Source of the DNA: an uncultured Actinobaculum sp.
GTDB taxonomy: Bacteria > Actinomycetota > Actinomycetes > Actinomycetales > Actinomycetaceae
Assembly: GCA_938020505.1 (NCBI GenBank)
Contig: CALIHR010000051.1
Location: forward strand, 7,964-71,963
Reading direction: 5' to 3'
Length of the DNA stretch: 64,000 nt
Shown here: positions 1 to 14,295 of the stretch, piece after piece
Position numbering within the stretch: position 1 is the first letter of the stretch
How the letters are laid out: every line of letters begins with the position of its first letter
Translations under genes and position numbers: made by a program
The notes under the pieces: generated by a model
What the model saw: the letters and a program-made list of their open reading frames with translations, nothing else
The model's database searches: none
Told to the model about the DNA's origin: nothing

Positions 1-345
1 CCTGTCCTCCTTCGCCGGCCGCGCGGCCTTGAGGACCCTGCGCGTCAGCTCGATGCCGCCGGGGCGGAGCACGCGCTTGCCCATTTTCGCCAGAAGCCAA
101 TGGCCTTGGAGCCTCTTTTCCTCCGGGCCGGTGCGGCTTCCGCGGCGGGCCTCGTCGGCGCCGGAGCGGTTCCCGCGGGTCTCGTCGCCCTTCTTTTCCC
201 CGTGTCCGCGGGCTTCGTGGGAGCCGGAATCGCTTTCGCGAGGCGCTTCGGAATCGGAACGGTCGGCGCGAATTTCGTCGGAGCCGGAATGTTCCTCGCG
301 CGCCGCGTCAGCGTCGGCGCGCTTTTCAGTGGCCTCGTCGCTCAC
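1..345 (-). CDS. Class I SAM-dependent methyltransferase, N-terminal part (cut by window edge)
   Basis: A GTG start at 345 overlaps the stop of the cupin gene as GTGA and follows a purine-rich AGAGGGGGAAAA stretch, so the two genes are translationally coupled. About 115 codons are visible. The first 75 or so residues are a charged, low-complexity Arg/Glu/Ser/Gly-rich extension. After it comes a segment containing LLAKMGKRVLRPGG, which resembles the entry to a family of actinobacterial class I methyltransferases. The SAM-binding glycine motif would lie beyond the edge and is not seen, so the family call is inference from the entry segment alone. The hydrophilic extension is unlikely to be catalytic. 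Confidence 0.5.
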   Translation of the reverse strand, partial: MSDEATEKRADADAAREEHSGSDEIRADRSDSEAPRESDSGSHEARGHGEKKGDETRGNRSGADEARRGSRTGPEEKRLQGHWLLAKMGKRVLRPGGIELTRRVLKAARPAKEDR

Positions 346-734
346 TTTTCCCCCTCTTCTGCGGACCGGTCCAGGGTTTCTTTCGCAGCGTAGGCGGTGT
401 TTTCGACGTCGACGAGCGTGAGCGCCATGTAGCAGGGGTCGAGCGCCTCGAGCGCATGCCTGTCTCCGGGCGCCAAGTAGACGACGTCGCCTCCGGCCAA
501 ATCGTGCGTCACCTCGCCGACGCGGAAACGCATCTTGCCGCTCAGCATCTGGACGACGACGGCCCGAGGGGAAGCGTGCTCCGTGAGCACCTGGCCCGCG
601 TCAAAACTGAAGACGACGTGGCGCAAGACGGCGTTGTTGACGACGACCCGCGAGGTGGTGGCCGCCTCCAGGATGGGCAGTTTGTCGAAGACACCCGTGA
701 GAAAGGCCGATTCGACGACAGGCGTTGTAGGCAT
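342..734 (-). CDS. Cupin-domain protein
   Basis: A 130-residue single-domain protein. The ATG at 734 is preceded by GGAGC six bases upstream, and an upstream in-frame start lacks such a site. The sequence shows the small beta-barrel pattern of cupins. Cupin motif 1 is degenerate, with VLTEHASPRAVVVQMLSGKMRFRVG ending in a G-x-x-x-F/V-G turn. Motif 2 follows as GGDVVYLAPGDRHALEA with one conserved His. One or two of the usual four metal ligands seem present, so metal binding is uncertain. Cupins of this size often bind small ligands or act as isomerases or stress proteins, and the substrate cannot be told here. It heads a two-gene unit with the downstream methyltransferase. Confidence 0.75.
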   Translation of the reverse strand: MPTTPVVESAFLTGVFDKLPILEAATTSRVVVNNAVLRHVVFSFDAGQVLTEHASPRAVVVQMLSGKMRFRVGEVTHDLAGGDVVYLAPGDRHALEALDPCYMALTLVDVENTAYAAKETLDRSAEEGEK

Positions 735-2013
735 CGTTGCTCCAATTGAGTTACGCAAGGTCGGTGTTACGTAAACAATCATACAGCCCCCTGAGGAGTG
801 GCTCCACGCCTTCATATCGTGAATATCGCCACGGCTTGCGGGAACCGTTGACGCGAAACCTCAGCGGAACGCGCGAAGCCCCGGCGGAAGAAGCAGAGTC
901 TCATCCCCGGCGGAATGCGCAAAACCCCGGCGGAAGAAGGCGAAAGGCGGCGGCGAGTCAAACTTAGTCAAGTCAGGAGGCCAGGCATTCTTGGGCGGGG
1001 GTCACACGCGGTTCGAGCAACAAGTCGGATTCAGCTGGGCACGGAACAGCAGTCCGACACGGCGGGCGTCGGCCGACAAACAAGCTAGATTCAATCGGGG
1101 CATGGAACCTTGCGTCGCGCGGAGAAGAGTCATTCAGCGGCTCAGCACAAACTGGCGCTCACACGGAGCATTGCGCCGCGCGGAGAAGAAGCCAAATGTC
1201 GTTTGATCGCGAGGTCAAATGGGGCATGGACATGGAACTAGGCATCCCAGACGGAGGTCGAGAACAGCCCAGACAAGCATCGAAGGTAGTTCAGTTTCAA
1301 ATCTTAATCTTAAACAATTCAGGTTAAAAACTAATCTAGTGCAGCGGTCGATTCAATGGCTGTGAGGAAGTTCGAGTCGGCAAGCCCAACGCGAGTCAAG
1401 GCTCCGCGGCCAAGACTCACAGCGGCACTGACTGTGACAGGCGTCGACGAAGGCGCCCGCTGCGGGCCGTCAACCTGAGGCGCCTCTCTCGCGCGACGCA
1501 GGATTTGCGGGCAATGTGCCCGCTGCGAGACATCAACCTAAGGCGCCCGATGAACGTCGACGAAGACGCGGGCCGCATTGCGAGCGTCTGCTCGGCGTTG
1601 AGCCGCAGTTGCGATGGACGTCGACGAAGACGCGGGCCCCAATGGCTATGCCCAGGCAGCATCGGATCGGACGCACGACCATCATGAAAAGCACCTCATC
1701 GTGAAAAGTGCCTTCCGGCATGATCAGGGCCATTTTTCGATCCTTATATAGCAGGAAGGTACTTTTCATTCGCGGGACCCGGCGTCTAGGCACTTTTCAT
1801 GGCCGTTTCAGCTCGGGCCCGGCCGGGAGGCACTTTCCATGGCCGGTGCGACGCCGAAGAAAGGCCGGTGCGACGCCGGATAGGGCCAGGGTGCCTTTGA
1901 CGACGGATTGGACCTCGCACGCCGAGCTCAGACCGCCTTTTGCTATATCGCTGGCCTCGGAGTCGCGACCGAACCTCGCCAGTCGTGCGAGACGGGCCAG
2001 AAGGAAGAACGCG
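735..2013. other. Long intergenic region without a convincing gene
   Basis: About 1.3 kb separates the cupin gene from the tuf terminator. Open frames here are short, arginine-rich and lack ribosome binding sites. The stretch holds several degenerate repeats. Two copies of ACAAG-N3-GATTCA-N6-GGGCA-GGAAC lie near 1019 and 1080. Related units built on CCCGCTGCGRG and CGTCGACGAAGACGCGGG lie between 1444 and 1645. The region around 1290-1345 is AT-rich. It looks like decayed sequence, but no protein remnant was recognised. Confidence 0.5.
1684..1840. repeat. Cluster of five ATGAAAAGTNCC-like motifs, two as an inverted repeat
   Basis: The 12-base motif ATGAAAAGTNCC or its complement occurs at 1684 (ATGAAAAGCACC), 1701 (GTGAAAAGTGCC), 1758-1769 (complement), 1789-1800 (complement) and 1829-1840 (complement, one change). 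The copies at 1701-1716 and 1754-1769 form a 16-base inverted repeat with two mismatches, enclosing an AT-rich TTATATA stretch. The same motif recurs at 14560-14644 upstream of rpoB in the same arrangement. It could be an operator, a small mobile or miniature repeat, or a relic. No protein gene lies inside it. Confidence 0.65.
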
Positions 2014-2048
2014 AGGAAGGCCCGCTGCTTGGAGCAGCGGGCCTTCCT
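2014..2048 (-). terminator. Hairpin terminator of the str operon (after tuf)
   Basis: A perfect 16-bp inverted repeat (2014-2029 with 2033-2048) with a 3-base loop lies about 115 bases past the tuf stop codon. There is no long T tract, which is usual for actinobacterial terminators. Confidence 0.75.
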
Positions 2049-2164
2049 GTCAGATCAAGCGATCAAGAGGCGATCTAAGTGGCTCGTCGCCGATGACCCG
2101 GCGACCTTGCGTCGCTCATGGCCCCGGCAACCGAAGACCGCCTAACGGTCCCGGCGATCGAGCG

Positions 2165-3355
<1,191 letters not shown>

Positions 3356-3471
3356 TTGGGCCCTCCTGGGACTCTTGTTTGACTTTCAGCTTGTGAGTGA
3401 GATGCAGGAAGCATCAGACCCGGCTTAAGTTGATTTCTTACGGTTTCTGATTGTACAGGACCGCTGGGACG

Positions 3472-5592
3472 TCACTCGCCCCGGGTCTTTTTGATGATCT
3501 CGTCAGCGACGTTCTTGGGAACCTCGGCATAAGAGTCCATCTGCATCGTGTAGACCGCCCGCCCCTGGGTCTTGGAGCGGAGATCACCGACGTATCCGAA
3601 CATCTCACTGAGCGGGACCAGGGCGCGAACGATCTTGACGCCGGTCGCGTCCTCCATGGACTTGATCATGCCGCGGCGGGAGTTGAGGTCGCCGAGGACA
3701 TCGCCCATGTACTCCTCGGGAGTGCGGACCTCAACATCCATGACCGGTTCGAGGAGCACGGGGTTGGCGCGCTTCGCGCCCTCCTTGAGCACCATGTTGC
3801 CGGCGATCTTGAAGGCCATTTCCGACGAGTCGACTTCGTGGTAGGCGCCGTCTTCCAGCGTCGCCTTGACTCCCACCATGGGGTAGCCGGCGAGCACGCC
3901 GGACTGCATGGCCTCTTGAATGCCCGCGTCGACCGACGGGATGTATTCGCGGGGCACGCGTCCGCCGGTAACGGCGTTGGCGAACTCGTAGGTCGCTCCG
4001 TCCTCGGCGTCGACGAGGGGCTCGAACGTCACAAGAACGCGCGCGAACTGGCCGGAGCCGCCCGTCTGCTTCTTGTGCGTGTACTCGATCTTGTCGACCT
4101 TCCTGCGGATGGTCTCGCGGTAGGCGACCATCGGGGCGCCGACGTTCGCGTCGACCTTGAATTCGCGCTTCATCCGATCCACGAGGATGTCGAGGTGAAG
4201 CTCGCCCATTCCGCCGATGACGGTCTGGCCGGTCTCCTCGTCCTGGCGGACGGTGAAGGTGGGATCCTCTTCAGCCAGCTTCTGGATGGCTATCGAGAGC
4301 TTCTCCTGGTCGTTCTTCGACCTCGGTTCGATCGCCACGTGGATGACGGGATCCGGGAAGGTCATGGACTCCAGGACGATGGGCTTGTCGATCGCGCACA
4401 GGGTGTCGCCCGTCGTCGTCTCCTTGAGGCCGACGAAAGCGTAGATATGCCCGGCGTGCGCCACCTCGACGGGGTTCTCACGGTTGGAATGCATCTGGAA
4501 CATCTTTCCGATGCGCTCCTTCTTGCCCTTCGTGGCGTTGAGCACCTGGACGCCCTGCTCCACCTTGCCGGAGTAGACGCGAATGTAGGTGAGTTTGCCG
4601 TAGAAGGGATGGACCGCGATCTTGAAGGCGAGGGCGGAGAAAGGCTCCTTCTCGCTCGCCTTGCGGGAATCGACCTCGTCCTCGTGCCCGGGGCGGAAGC
4701 CCGGAACGTCGGGGATGTCGAGGGGCGAGGGCAGGTAGTCCACAACGCCGTCGAGCATGGGCTGGACGCCCTTGTTCTTGTACGCGGAGCCGCAGAAGAC
4801 CGGGTAGATCTCGCCGGCGATCGTGCGGATGCGCAAGCCCTTCTTGATTTCGTCGAGGGTGAGCTCGCCGCCTTCGAGGTACTTTTCCATGAGTTCCTCG
4901 TTGGCCTCGGCCGCGGCCTCGACCGCTTCGAGGTGATACTCCTCCGCCTTGTCCAGAAGGTCGTCGGGGATGTCCTCCTCGACGACGAGGATGCCCTTGG
5001 TGGGCTGGCCCTTGTCGTCGGTGTCGGGGAAGCGGACGGCCTTCATCTTGAGGACGTCGACGACGCCGTCGAACTCATTCTCGACGCCGATCGGGAAGGT
5101 GGCGACGATCGGGGTGGCCTTGAGGCGATCCTTGATCGTCTGGACCGAGAAATCGAAATTCGCGCCCAGCTTGTCCATCTTGTTGACGAAGCAGATGCGC
5201 GGGACGTTGTACTTGTCGGCCTGGCGCCAGACGGTCTCCGACTGGGGCTCGACGCCCTCTTTGCCGTCAAAGACGGCGACGGCGCCGTCGAGCACGCGCA
5301 GGGAGCGCTCGACCTCGACCGTGAAATCGACGTGTCCGGGCGTGTCGATGATGTTGATCTGGGTGCCCTTCCAGAAGGCGGTGACGGCCGCGGACGTGAT
5401 GGTGATGCCGCGCTCCTTCTCCTGTTCCATCCAGTCGGTGGTGGAGGCGCCGTCGTGCGTCTCGCCGATCTTGTAATTGATGCCCGTGTAGTAAAGGATT
5501 CGCTCAGTGACGGTGGTTTTGCCCGCGTCAATGTGCGCCATGATTCCAATGTTGCGGACCTTCCTGAGGTCCGTCAGCACATCTTGTGCCAC
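3472..5592 (-). CDS. fusA: Translation elongation factor EF-G
   Basis: A 706-residue GTPase that drives translocation of tRNA and mRNA on the ribosome, full length for bacterial EF-G. G1 is AHIDAGKTT near residue 20, the switch segment contains RGITI, G3 is DTPGH, and G4 is NKMD. Domains II to V follow, with the C-terminal RSKTQGRAVYTMQMDSY region typical of domain V. The start is GTG. The gene lies 58 bases after rpsG in the conserved str operon and precedes tuf. It is the EF-G translocation type, not a tetracycline-protection or EF4 paralogue, judging by operon position and full five-domain length. Confidence 0.98.
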   Translation of the reverse strand: MAQDVLTDLRKVRNIGIMAHIDAGKTTVTERILYYTGINYKIGETHDGASTTDWMEQEKERGITITSAAVTAFWKGTQINIIDTPGHVDFTVEVERSLRVLDGAVAVFDGKEGVEPQSETVWRQADKYNVPRICFVNKMDKLGANFDFSVQTIKDRLKATPIVATFPIGVENEFDGVVDVLKMKAVRFPDTDDKGQPTKGILVVEEDIPDDLLDKAEEYHLEAVEAAAEANEELMEKYLEGGELTLDEIKKGLRIRTIAGEIYPVFCGSAYKNKGVQPMLDGVVDYLPSPLDIPDVPGFRPGHEDEVDSRKASEKEPFSALAFKIAVHPFYGKLTYIRVYSGKVEQGVQVLNATKGKKERIGKMFQMHSNRENPVEVAHAGHIYAFVGLKETTTGDTLCAIDKPIVLESMTFPDPVIHVAIEPRSKNDQEKLSIAIQKLAEEDPTFTVRQDEETGQTVIGGMGELHLDILVDRMKREFKVDANVGAPMVAYRETIRRKVDKIEYTHKKQTGGSGQFARVLVTFEPLVDAEDGATYEFANAVTGGRVPREYIPSVDAGIQEAMQSGVLAGYPMVGVKATLEDGAYHEVDSSEMAFKIAGNMVLKEGAKRANPVLLEPVMDVEVRTPEEYMGDVLGDLNSRRGMIKSMEDATGVKIVRALVPLSEMFGYVGDLRSKTQGRAVYTMQMDSYAEVPKNVADEIIKKTRGE

Positions 5593-5650
5593 GTTTTGGC
5601 TCTCTTCTATGTTAGAGGGATGTACGCTTCGCGCCGTTCGCGGCGCGTCG

Positions 5651-6121
5651 TTACCAGCGGTAATGAGCGAAGGCCCTGTTGGACTCCGCCATTCGGTGAG
5701 TGTCTTCTCGACGCTTGACCGCGGCGCCCAGGCCGTTGGAGGCGTCGAGAATCTCGTTGAGGAGGCGCTCGGTCATGGTCTTCTCGCGGCGCTGACGGGC
5801 GTAGTCGACCAGCCAGCGCAGCGCGAGGGTGGTGGCGCGGCCGGACTTGACCTCGACGGGCACCTGGTAGGTGGCGCCGCCGACGCGGCGGGAGCGGACT
5901 TCGAGCGAGGGGCGGATGTTGTCCATCGCGCGCTTGAGGACGGCCAGAGGCTCCTGGCCAGACTTCTCGCCGACGGCCTCAAGGGCGCCGTACACGATGT
6001 GCTGGGCTGTGGACTTCTTGCCGTCAAGGAGCACCCGGTTGACGAGCTGAGTGACGAGCGTCGAGCCGTAGACGGGGTCGTTGGCCAGGGGGCGCTTGCG
6101 GGCGGGACCCTTACGAGGCAT
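5651..6121 (-). CDS. rpsG: 30S ribosomal protein S7
   Basis: A 156-residue primary 16S rRNA-binding protein of the small-subunit head, of the normal length for the family. The ATG overlaps the rpsL stop codon by one base (TAATG), indicating translational coupling. The start MPRKGPARKR is the standard S7 N-terminus, and the central RSRRVGGATYQVPVEV and terminal YRW-type tail agree with S7. In other bacteria S7 represses its own operon, but no S7 operator could be judged here. Confidence 0.98.
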   Translation of the reverse strand: MPRKGPARKRPLANDPVYGSTLVTQLVNRVLLDGKKSTAQHIVYGALEAVGEKSGQEPLAVLKRAMDNIRPSLEVRSRRVGGATYQVPVEVKSGRATTLALRWLVDYARQRREKTMTERLLNEILDASNGLGAAVKRREDTHRMAESNRAFAHYRW

Positions 6122-6495
6122 TACTTCTTCTCCTTCTTCGCGCCGTAGCGGCTGCGGGCCTGCTGACGGCTCTTGACTCCCTGGGTGTCGAGTGCGCCGC
6201 GGACGATCTTGTAGCGCACGCCCGGAAGGTCGCGGACTCGGCCGCCGCGGACAAGGACGATGGAGTGCTCCTGGAGGTTGTGCCCCTCGCCGGGAATGTA
6301 GGCCGTGACCTCGATGCCGGAAGACAGGCGGACACGGGCCACCTTGCGCAGAGCCGAATTCGGCTTCTTCGGCGTGGTGGTGAAAACGCGGGTGCAGACG
6401 CCGCGGCGCTGGGGGCTGCCCTTGAGCGCCGGGGTCTTCGACTTCCCGACCTTGCTGCGTCGGCCCTTGCGGACCAGCTGCTGAATTGTGGGCAC
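6121..6495 (-). CDS. rpsL: 30S ribosomal protein S12, with Arg at position 88
   Basis: A 124-residue protein of the decoding centre, first gene of the str operon. The GTG start gives VPTIQQLVRKG, the standard S12 N-terminus, with AGGAG seven bases upstream; a longer upstream reading adds residues unlike S12. Lys43 is present in TTPKKPNSALRK. Position 88 is arginine: the segment reads GGRVRDLPGVRYK, where most bacteria have GGRVKDLPG. The codon is CGC at 6232-6234. In Mycobacterium tuberculosis the K88R change confers streptomycin resistance. Whether it is the species norm or an acquired mutation cannot be told from one sequence. Confidence 0.98.
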   Translation of the reverse strand: MPTIQQLVRKGRRSKVGKSKTPALKGSPQRRGVCTRVFTTTPKKPNSALRKVARVRLSSGIEVTAYIPGEGHNLQEHSIVLVRGGRVRDLPGVRYKIVRGALDTQGVKSRQQARSRYGAKKEKK

Positions 6496-6609
6496 TATGT
6501 TTCTCCTGAAAAAGTTCGTTTGATCGTAAGGTTTCGGCGGGGACGCCGAGCGCATTCCCAGAGCTGGGACGCATGTCAGTTGACCCACGTATGGTGGGCA
6601 ACCTAAATA

Positions 6610-6639
6610 AGATTAGCGGCAAGCAAGTGACGGCGTCAA
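6610..6639 (-). promoter_or_regulatory. Candidate sigma-70 type promoter of the str operon
   Basis: Minus-strand -35 TTGACG (6634-6639) and -10 TAATCT (6610-6615) are separated by 18 bases. Transcription would start near 6602, leaving a leader of about 107 bases before rpsL. Found by eye; both hexamers are close to consensus. Confidence 0.55.
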
Positions 6640-6822
6640 AGGAAATCGTTCGCTGACTCTGTGATTCCTGCGACGACGCCGTCGATTCTGCGAGCCGCGC
6701 GATCTGCTCGCAGAATCGACGCTCCCCGGCTTCGCACGCTCGCACGCTCCCACGGCGCCAAAGCGCCGTGTCGGCCGAAAGCCCGCGGGCGGCGTTCGAA
6801 GTTTCTCCGTCGATCCCGAGAG

Positions 6823-6856
6823 AGCGGGGCGGGAGGCCTTCGCCTCCCGCCCCGCT
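6823..6856 (-). terminator. Hairpin terminator after rpoC
   Basis: A perfect 15-bp GC-rich inverted repeat with loop CTTC begins 11 bases after the rpoC stop. It has no T tract. It separates the rpoBC unit from the str operon, whose promoter lies further on. Confidence 0.75.
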
Positions 6857-6866
6857 CCTGCCAAGA

Positions 6867-10751
<3,885 letters not shown>

Positions 10752-10803
10752 AATTCCTACTTCCTAATGAAGCACCAGTGTGTGGCGACGGGCTGACGGA
10801 AAG

Positions 10804-10828
10804 GGCCGGGCCGGCGCTTGGCCCGGCC
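10804..10828 (-). other. Intercistronic hairpin between rpoB and rpoC
   Basis: A 9-bp perfect GC stem (10804-10812 with 10820-10828) sits just after the rpoB stop in the 82-base gap before rpoC. It may be an RNA processing or pausing element; a full terminator is unlikely because the two subunits are needed in equal amounts. Confidence 0.4.
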
Positions 10829-10833
10829 TCCCC

Positions 10834-13800
10834 TTAGAAGTCAGCGCCAGACGTAAGGTCCTCCAGGCCGGTCGGCATCGCGACGGGCTCGAGGGGTTGG
10901 AATTGGTCCTCCTCCGTGTCCTGGAGGTTGATGGCCTGCCCCGCGGCGTCGAGGGCCTCGACGTTCAGGCACAGGGAGCGCATCTCCTGGATGAGGACCT
11001 TGAAGGACTCGGGAATGCCGGCTTCCGGCACGTTGTCGCCCTTGACGATCGCCTCGTAGACCTTGACGCGGCCAACGGTGTCGTCGGACTTGATCGTCAG
11101 CATCTCCTGCAGGGTGTGCGAGGCGCCGTAGGCTTCGAGGGCCCACACCTCCATTTCGCCGAAGCGCTGTCCGCCGAACTGGGCCTTGCCGCCGAGCGGC
11201 TGCTGAGTGACCATCGAGTAGGGGCCGGTCGAACGGGCGTGGATCTTGTCGTCCACGAGGTGATGCAGCTTGAGCATGTACATGTAGCCGACCGAGATCG
11301 GCTCGGGGAAGGGCTCGCCCGAGCGGCCGTCGAACAGCCTCGCCTTGCCTTCCGCGTTGACGAGGACCTCGCCGTCGCGGTTGGGCAGCGTCGAACCGAG
11401 GAGGCCCGCAAGCTCGTCGCCTCGGACGCCGTCGAACACCGGCGTCGCAACGTGCTGGCCCGGCTTGCCCTTGACCGTCGCCTCGGGAAGGCGCTTCGCC
11501 CACGCCTCGCCGGCTTCGCGCGCGGCGCTGGCGTCCCACCCCTGGCTGGCGATCCATCCCAGGTGCAGCTCGTAAACCTGGCCGAGGTTCATGCGGCCGG
11601 GCACGCCCAGCGGGTTGAGGATGATGTCGACGGGCGTGCCGTCCTCCATGAAAGGCATGTCCTCAACGGGGAGAATTCGCGAGATGACGCCCTTGTTTCC
11701 GTGGCGCCCCGCCATCTTGTCGCCGATCGTGATCTTGCGGCGCTGGGCGATGTAGACGCGAACCGTCTCGTTGACGTCGGAGGCCAGCTCGTCGTTGTTG
11801 TCCTTCGTGAACTGGCGGACGCCGATGACGATTCCCGACTCCCCGTGTGGGACGCGCAGCGAGGTGTCGCGAACCTCTTTGGCCTTCTCGCCGAAGATCG
11901 CGCGAAGCAGGCGCTCTTCGCTGGTCAGCTCGGTTTCGCCCTTGGGCGTGATCTTGCCGACGAGGATGTCCCCCGCCTGCACTTCCGCGCCGATCCGGAT
12001 GACGCCGTGCTCGTCGAGGTGCGAAAGCATCTCGTCCGAGACGTTGGGGATGTCCCGGGTGATTTCCTCCGGCCCCAGCTTCGTGTCGCGCGCATCGACC
12101 TCGTGCTCCTCGATGTGGATCGAGGTGAGCAGATCGTCCTTGACGCAACGCTCGGAGAGAATGATCGCGTCCTCGTAGTTGAAGCCGTTCCACGTCATGA
12201 ACGCGACGAGGAGGTTCTGGCCGAGGGCGAGCTCTCCGCCTTCGGTCGCCGGCCCGTCCGCGATGAGCGTCCCGGCCTCCAGCCTGTCCCCGGGGCTGAC
12301 CACAACCTGCTGGTTGGTGCAGTTTCCGGGGTTGGAGCGGTCGAACTTCGTCAGCTTGTACGTCACATGGCGCCCGTTGTCCTGTTCGACGACGACGGAG
12401 TCGGCGTCAACCTCCAAAACGACCCCGGGCTCTTTGGCCACTGTGACGTCGCCGGCGTCGACCGCCGAGCGCATCTCCATGCCCGTGCCCACGTAGGGGG
12501 CCGAGGGCCGGATGAGCGGGACGGCCTGACGCTGCATGTTGGCGCCCATGAGGGCACGGTTGGCGTCGTCGTGCTCGAGGAAGGGGATCATGGCGGTTCC
12601 CACCGAGCACATCTGCCGCGCGGAAACGTCCATGAAGTCAATCTCGTCGACTGGGACGAGGGCGGGTTCGCCGCCCGGCATCCGGCACAGCGCCTCTTCG
12701 TCGACGAAGCGGTTGTTCTCGTCCAACGGCACCTCGGCCTGGGCGATGACCGCCCTGTCCTCGTCGTCCGCCTGGAGATAGACGATCTCGTCCGTGACGA
12801 CGCCGTTGTCCACCACCCGGTAGGGCGTCTCGATGAAGCCGAAGGGGTTGATGCGCGCGAACGAGGCAAGGGACCCGATGAGGCCGATGTTCGGGCCTTC
12901 GGGAGTCTCGATCGGGCACATGCGGCCGTAGTGCGACGAGTGGACGTCGCGCACCTCCATGCCCGCGCGGTCGCGGGAGAGGCCGCCGGGGCCGAGGGCA
13001 GAGAGGCGACGCTTGTGGGTCAGGCCCGCTAGCGGGTTGTTCTGATCCATGAACTGCGAAAGCTGCGAAGTCCCGAAGAACTCCTTGATGGCTGCGACGA
13101 TCGGGCGGATGTTGATGAGCGAGGACGGAGTGATGGCCTCCGCCTCCTGCGTCGTCATGCGCTCGCGAACCATGCGGTCCAAACGCGAAAGCCCGGTGCG
13201 AACCTGATTCTGGATGAGCTCGCCGACGGCGCGAATGCGGCGGTTGCCGAAGTGGTCGATGTCGTCCGTCTCGATTTCGACCTCGGCGCCGCCCTCGCCG
13301 CACAGGACCTTCTCATGTCCGGCGTGAAGCGCCAAAAGGTAGCGCAGCACGGCCGTGATGTCCGAGATGCCGAGCTGGCGCGACTCGTTGGCCGGGTCGA
13401 GGCCGAGCTTCTTGTTGAGCTTGAAGCGGCCGACCTTGGCGGTGTCGTAGCGCTTCGTGTTGAAGTAGAAGTTGTTGAGAAGCGCGCGCCCGGCCTCGGC
13501 CGTCGGCGGCTCGCCCGGGCGAAGCTTGCGGTACAGGTCCGTCAAGGCCTCTTCCTGGGTGTGCACGGTGTCCTTCTCGAGCGTCTCGATGAGCGCGGGG
13601 AAGTCGCCGAAGATTTCGCGGATCTCCGACTCGCTCATGCCGAGGGCCTTGAGGAAGACCGTCACCGACTGCTTGCGCTTGCGGTCCACGCGCACGCCGA
13701 CGGCGTCGCGCTTGTCGATCTCGAACTCGAGCCAAGCCCCGCGCGAGGGAATGATCTTGACGTTGAACACGTCTTTGTCAGACGTTTTGTCGGCGAGCCT

Positions 13801-14295
13801 TTCGAAGTAGACGCCCGGCGAGCGCACAAGCTGCGAAACGACGACGCGCTCGGTGCCGTTGATGATGAACGTTCCACGCTCGGTCATGAGCGGGAAGTCG
13901 CCGATGAACGTGGTCTGGCTTTTGATCTCGCCGGTCTCGTAGTTTTGGAATTCGGCTGTCACATACAGCGGAGCGGCGTACGTCAGATCGCGCTCGCGGC
14001 ATTCGGCGATGGAGTACTTGGGATCCTCCAGGTGCGGGGAGGAAAGCACGAGACCCATGGTTTGGGCTGCGTTTTCAATGGGGGAAATCTCTTCGAAGAT
14101 CTCCTCGAGGCCGGATTGGGAACCGGGGTTCTGCGAGGTCCACTGCTCAGAGCCGACGAGCCAACCGAAGCTGTCGGTCTGAAGGCCCAGGAGATTCGGG
14201 AGTTGAAGAGGCTCGTGAATCTTGGCAAAGGAAACGCGGTCAACGACCGGCTTTCCATTGCGTGCGGAGAGCGAATAGGTGCGCGAAGCAGCCAA
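10834..14295 (-). CDS. rpoB: DNA-directed RNA polymerase subunit beta
   Basis: An 1153-residue catalytic subunit. I place the start at TTG 14295, preceded by GGAAGG eight bases upstream and giving LAASRTYSL, close to related actinobacterial starts. A further in-frame TTG 17 codons upstream has no binding site. The rifampicin pocket (about 13003-13075) reads TSQLSQFMDQNNPL followed by THKRRLSALGPGGL, so the residues equivalent to E. coli Asp516, His526 and Ser531 are wild type and rifampicin sensitivity is expected. The KPGD-like flap and the C-terminal QVYELHLGWIA and MLKLHHLVDDKIHAR segments are present. Partner of rpoC downstream. Confidence 0.98.
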   Translation of the reverse strand: MAASRTYSLSARNGKPVVDRVSFAKIHEPLQLPNLLGLQTDSFGWLVGSEQWTSQNPGSQSGLEEIFEEISPIENAAQTMGLVLSSPHLEDPKYSIAECRERDLTYAAPLYVTAEFQNYETGEIKSQTTFIGDFPLMTERGTFIINGTERVVVSQLVRSPGVYFERLADKTSDKDVFNVKIIPSRGAWLEFEIDKRDAVGVRVDRKRKQSVTVFLKALGMSESEIREIFGDFPALIETLEKDTVHTQEEALTDLYRKLRPGEPPTAEAGRALLNNFYFNTKRYDTAKVGRFKLNKKLGLDPANESRQLGISDITAVLRYLLALHAGHEKVLCGEGGAEVEIETDDIDHFGNRRIRAVGELIQNQVRTGLSRLDRMVRERMTTQEAEAITPSSLINIRPIVAAIKEFFGTSQLSQFMDQNNPLAGLTHKRRLSALGPGGLSRDRAGMEVRDVHSSHYGRMCPIETPEGPNIGLIGSLASFARINPFGFIETPYRVVDNGVVTDEIVYLQADDEDRAVIAQAEVPLDENNRFVDEEALCRMPGGEPALVPVDEIDFMDVSARQMCSVGTAMIPFLEHDDANRALMGANMQRQAVPLIRPSAPYVGTGMEMRSAVDAGDVTVAKEPGVVLEVDADSVVVEQDNGRHVTYKLTKFDRSNPGNCTNQQVVVSPGDRLEAGTLIADGPATEGGELALGQNLLVAFMTWNGFNYEDAIILSERCVKDDLLTSIHIEEHEVDARDTKLGPEEITRDIPNVSDEMLSHLDEHGVIRIGAEVQAGDILVGKITPKGETELTSEERLLRAIFGEKAKEVRDTSLRVPHGESGIVIGVRQFTKDNNDELASDVNETVRVYIAQRRKITIGDKMAGRHGNKGVISRILPVEDMPFMEDGTPVDIILNPLGVPGRMNLGQVYELHLGWIASQGWDASAAREAGEAWAKRLPEATVKGKPGQHVATPVFDGVRGDELAGLLGSTLPNRDGEVLVNAEGKARLFDGRSGEPFPEPISVGYMYMLKLHHLVDDKIHARSTGPYSMVTQQPLGGKAQFGGQRFGEMEVWALEAYGASHTLQEMLTIKSDDTVGRVKVYEAIVKGDNVPEAGIPESFKVLIQEMRSLCLNVEALDAAGQAINLQDTEEDQFQPLEPVAMPTGLEDLTSGADF

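Noticed and set aside
1708..2145. A 145-codon plus-strand ORF before tuf
   Set aside because: Crosses the repeat cluster and the tuf terminator; Arg-rich, without a family or a binding site.
3451..5718. A 755-codon plus-strand frame
   Set aside because: Antisense to fusA over almost its whole length.
6122..6745. An extension of the rpsG frame across rpsL and upstream
   Set aside because: Out of frame with rpsL and arginine-rich; the ATG at 6121 is the conserved S7 start.
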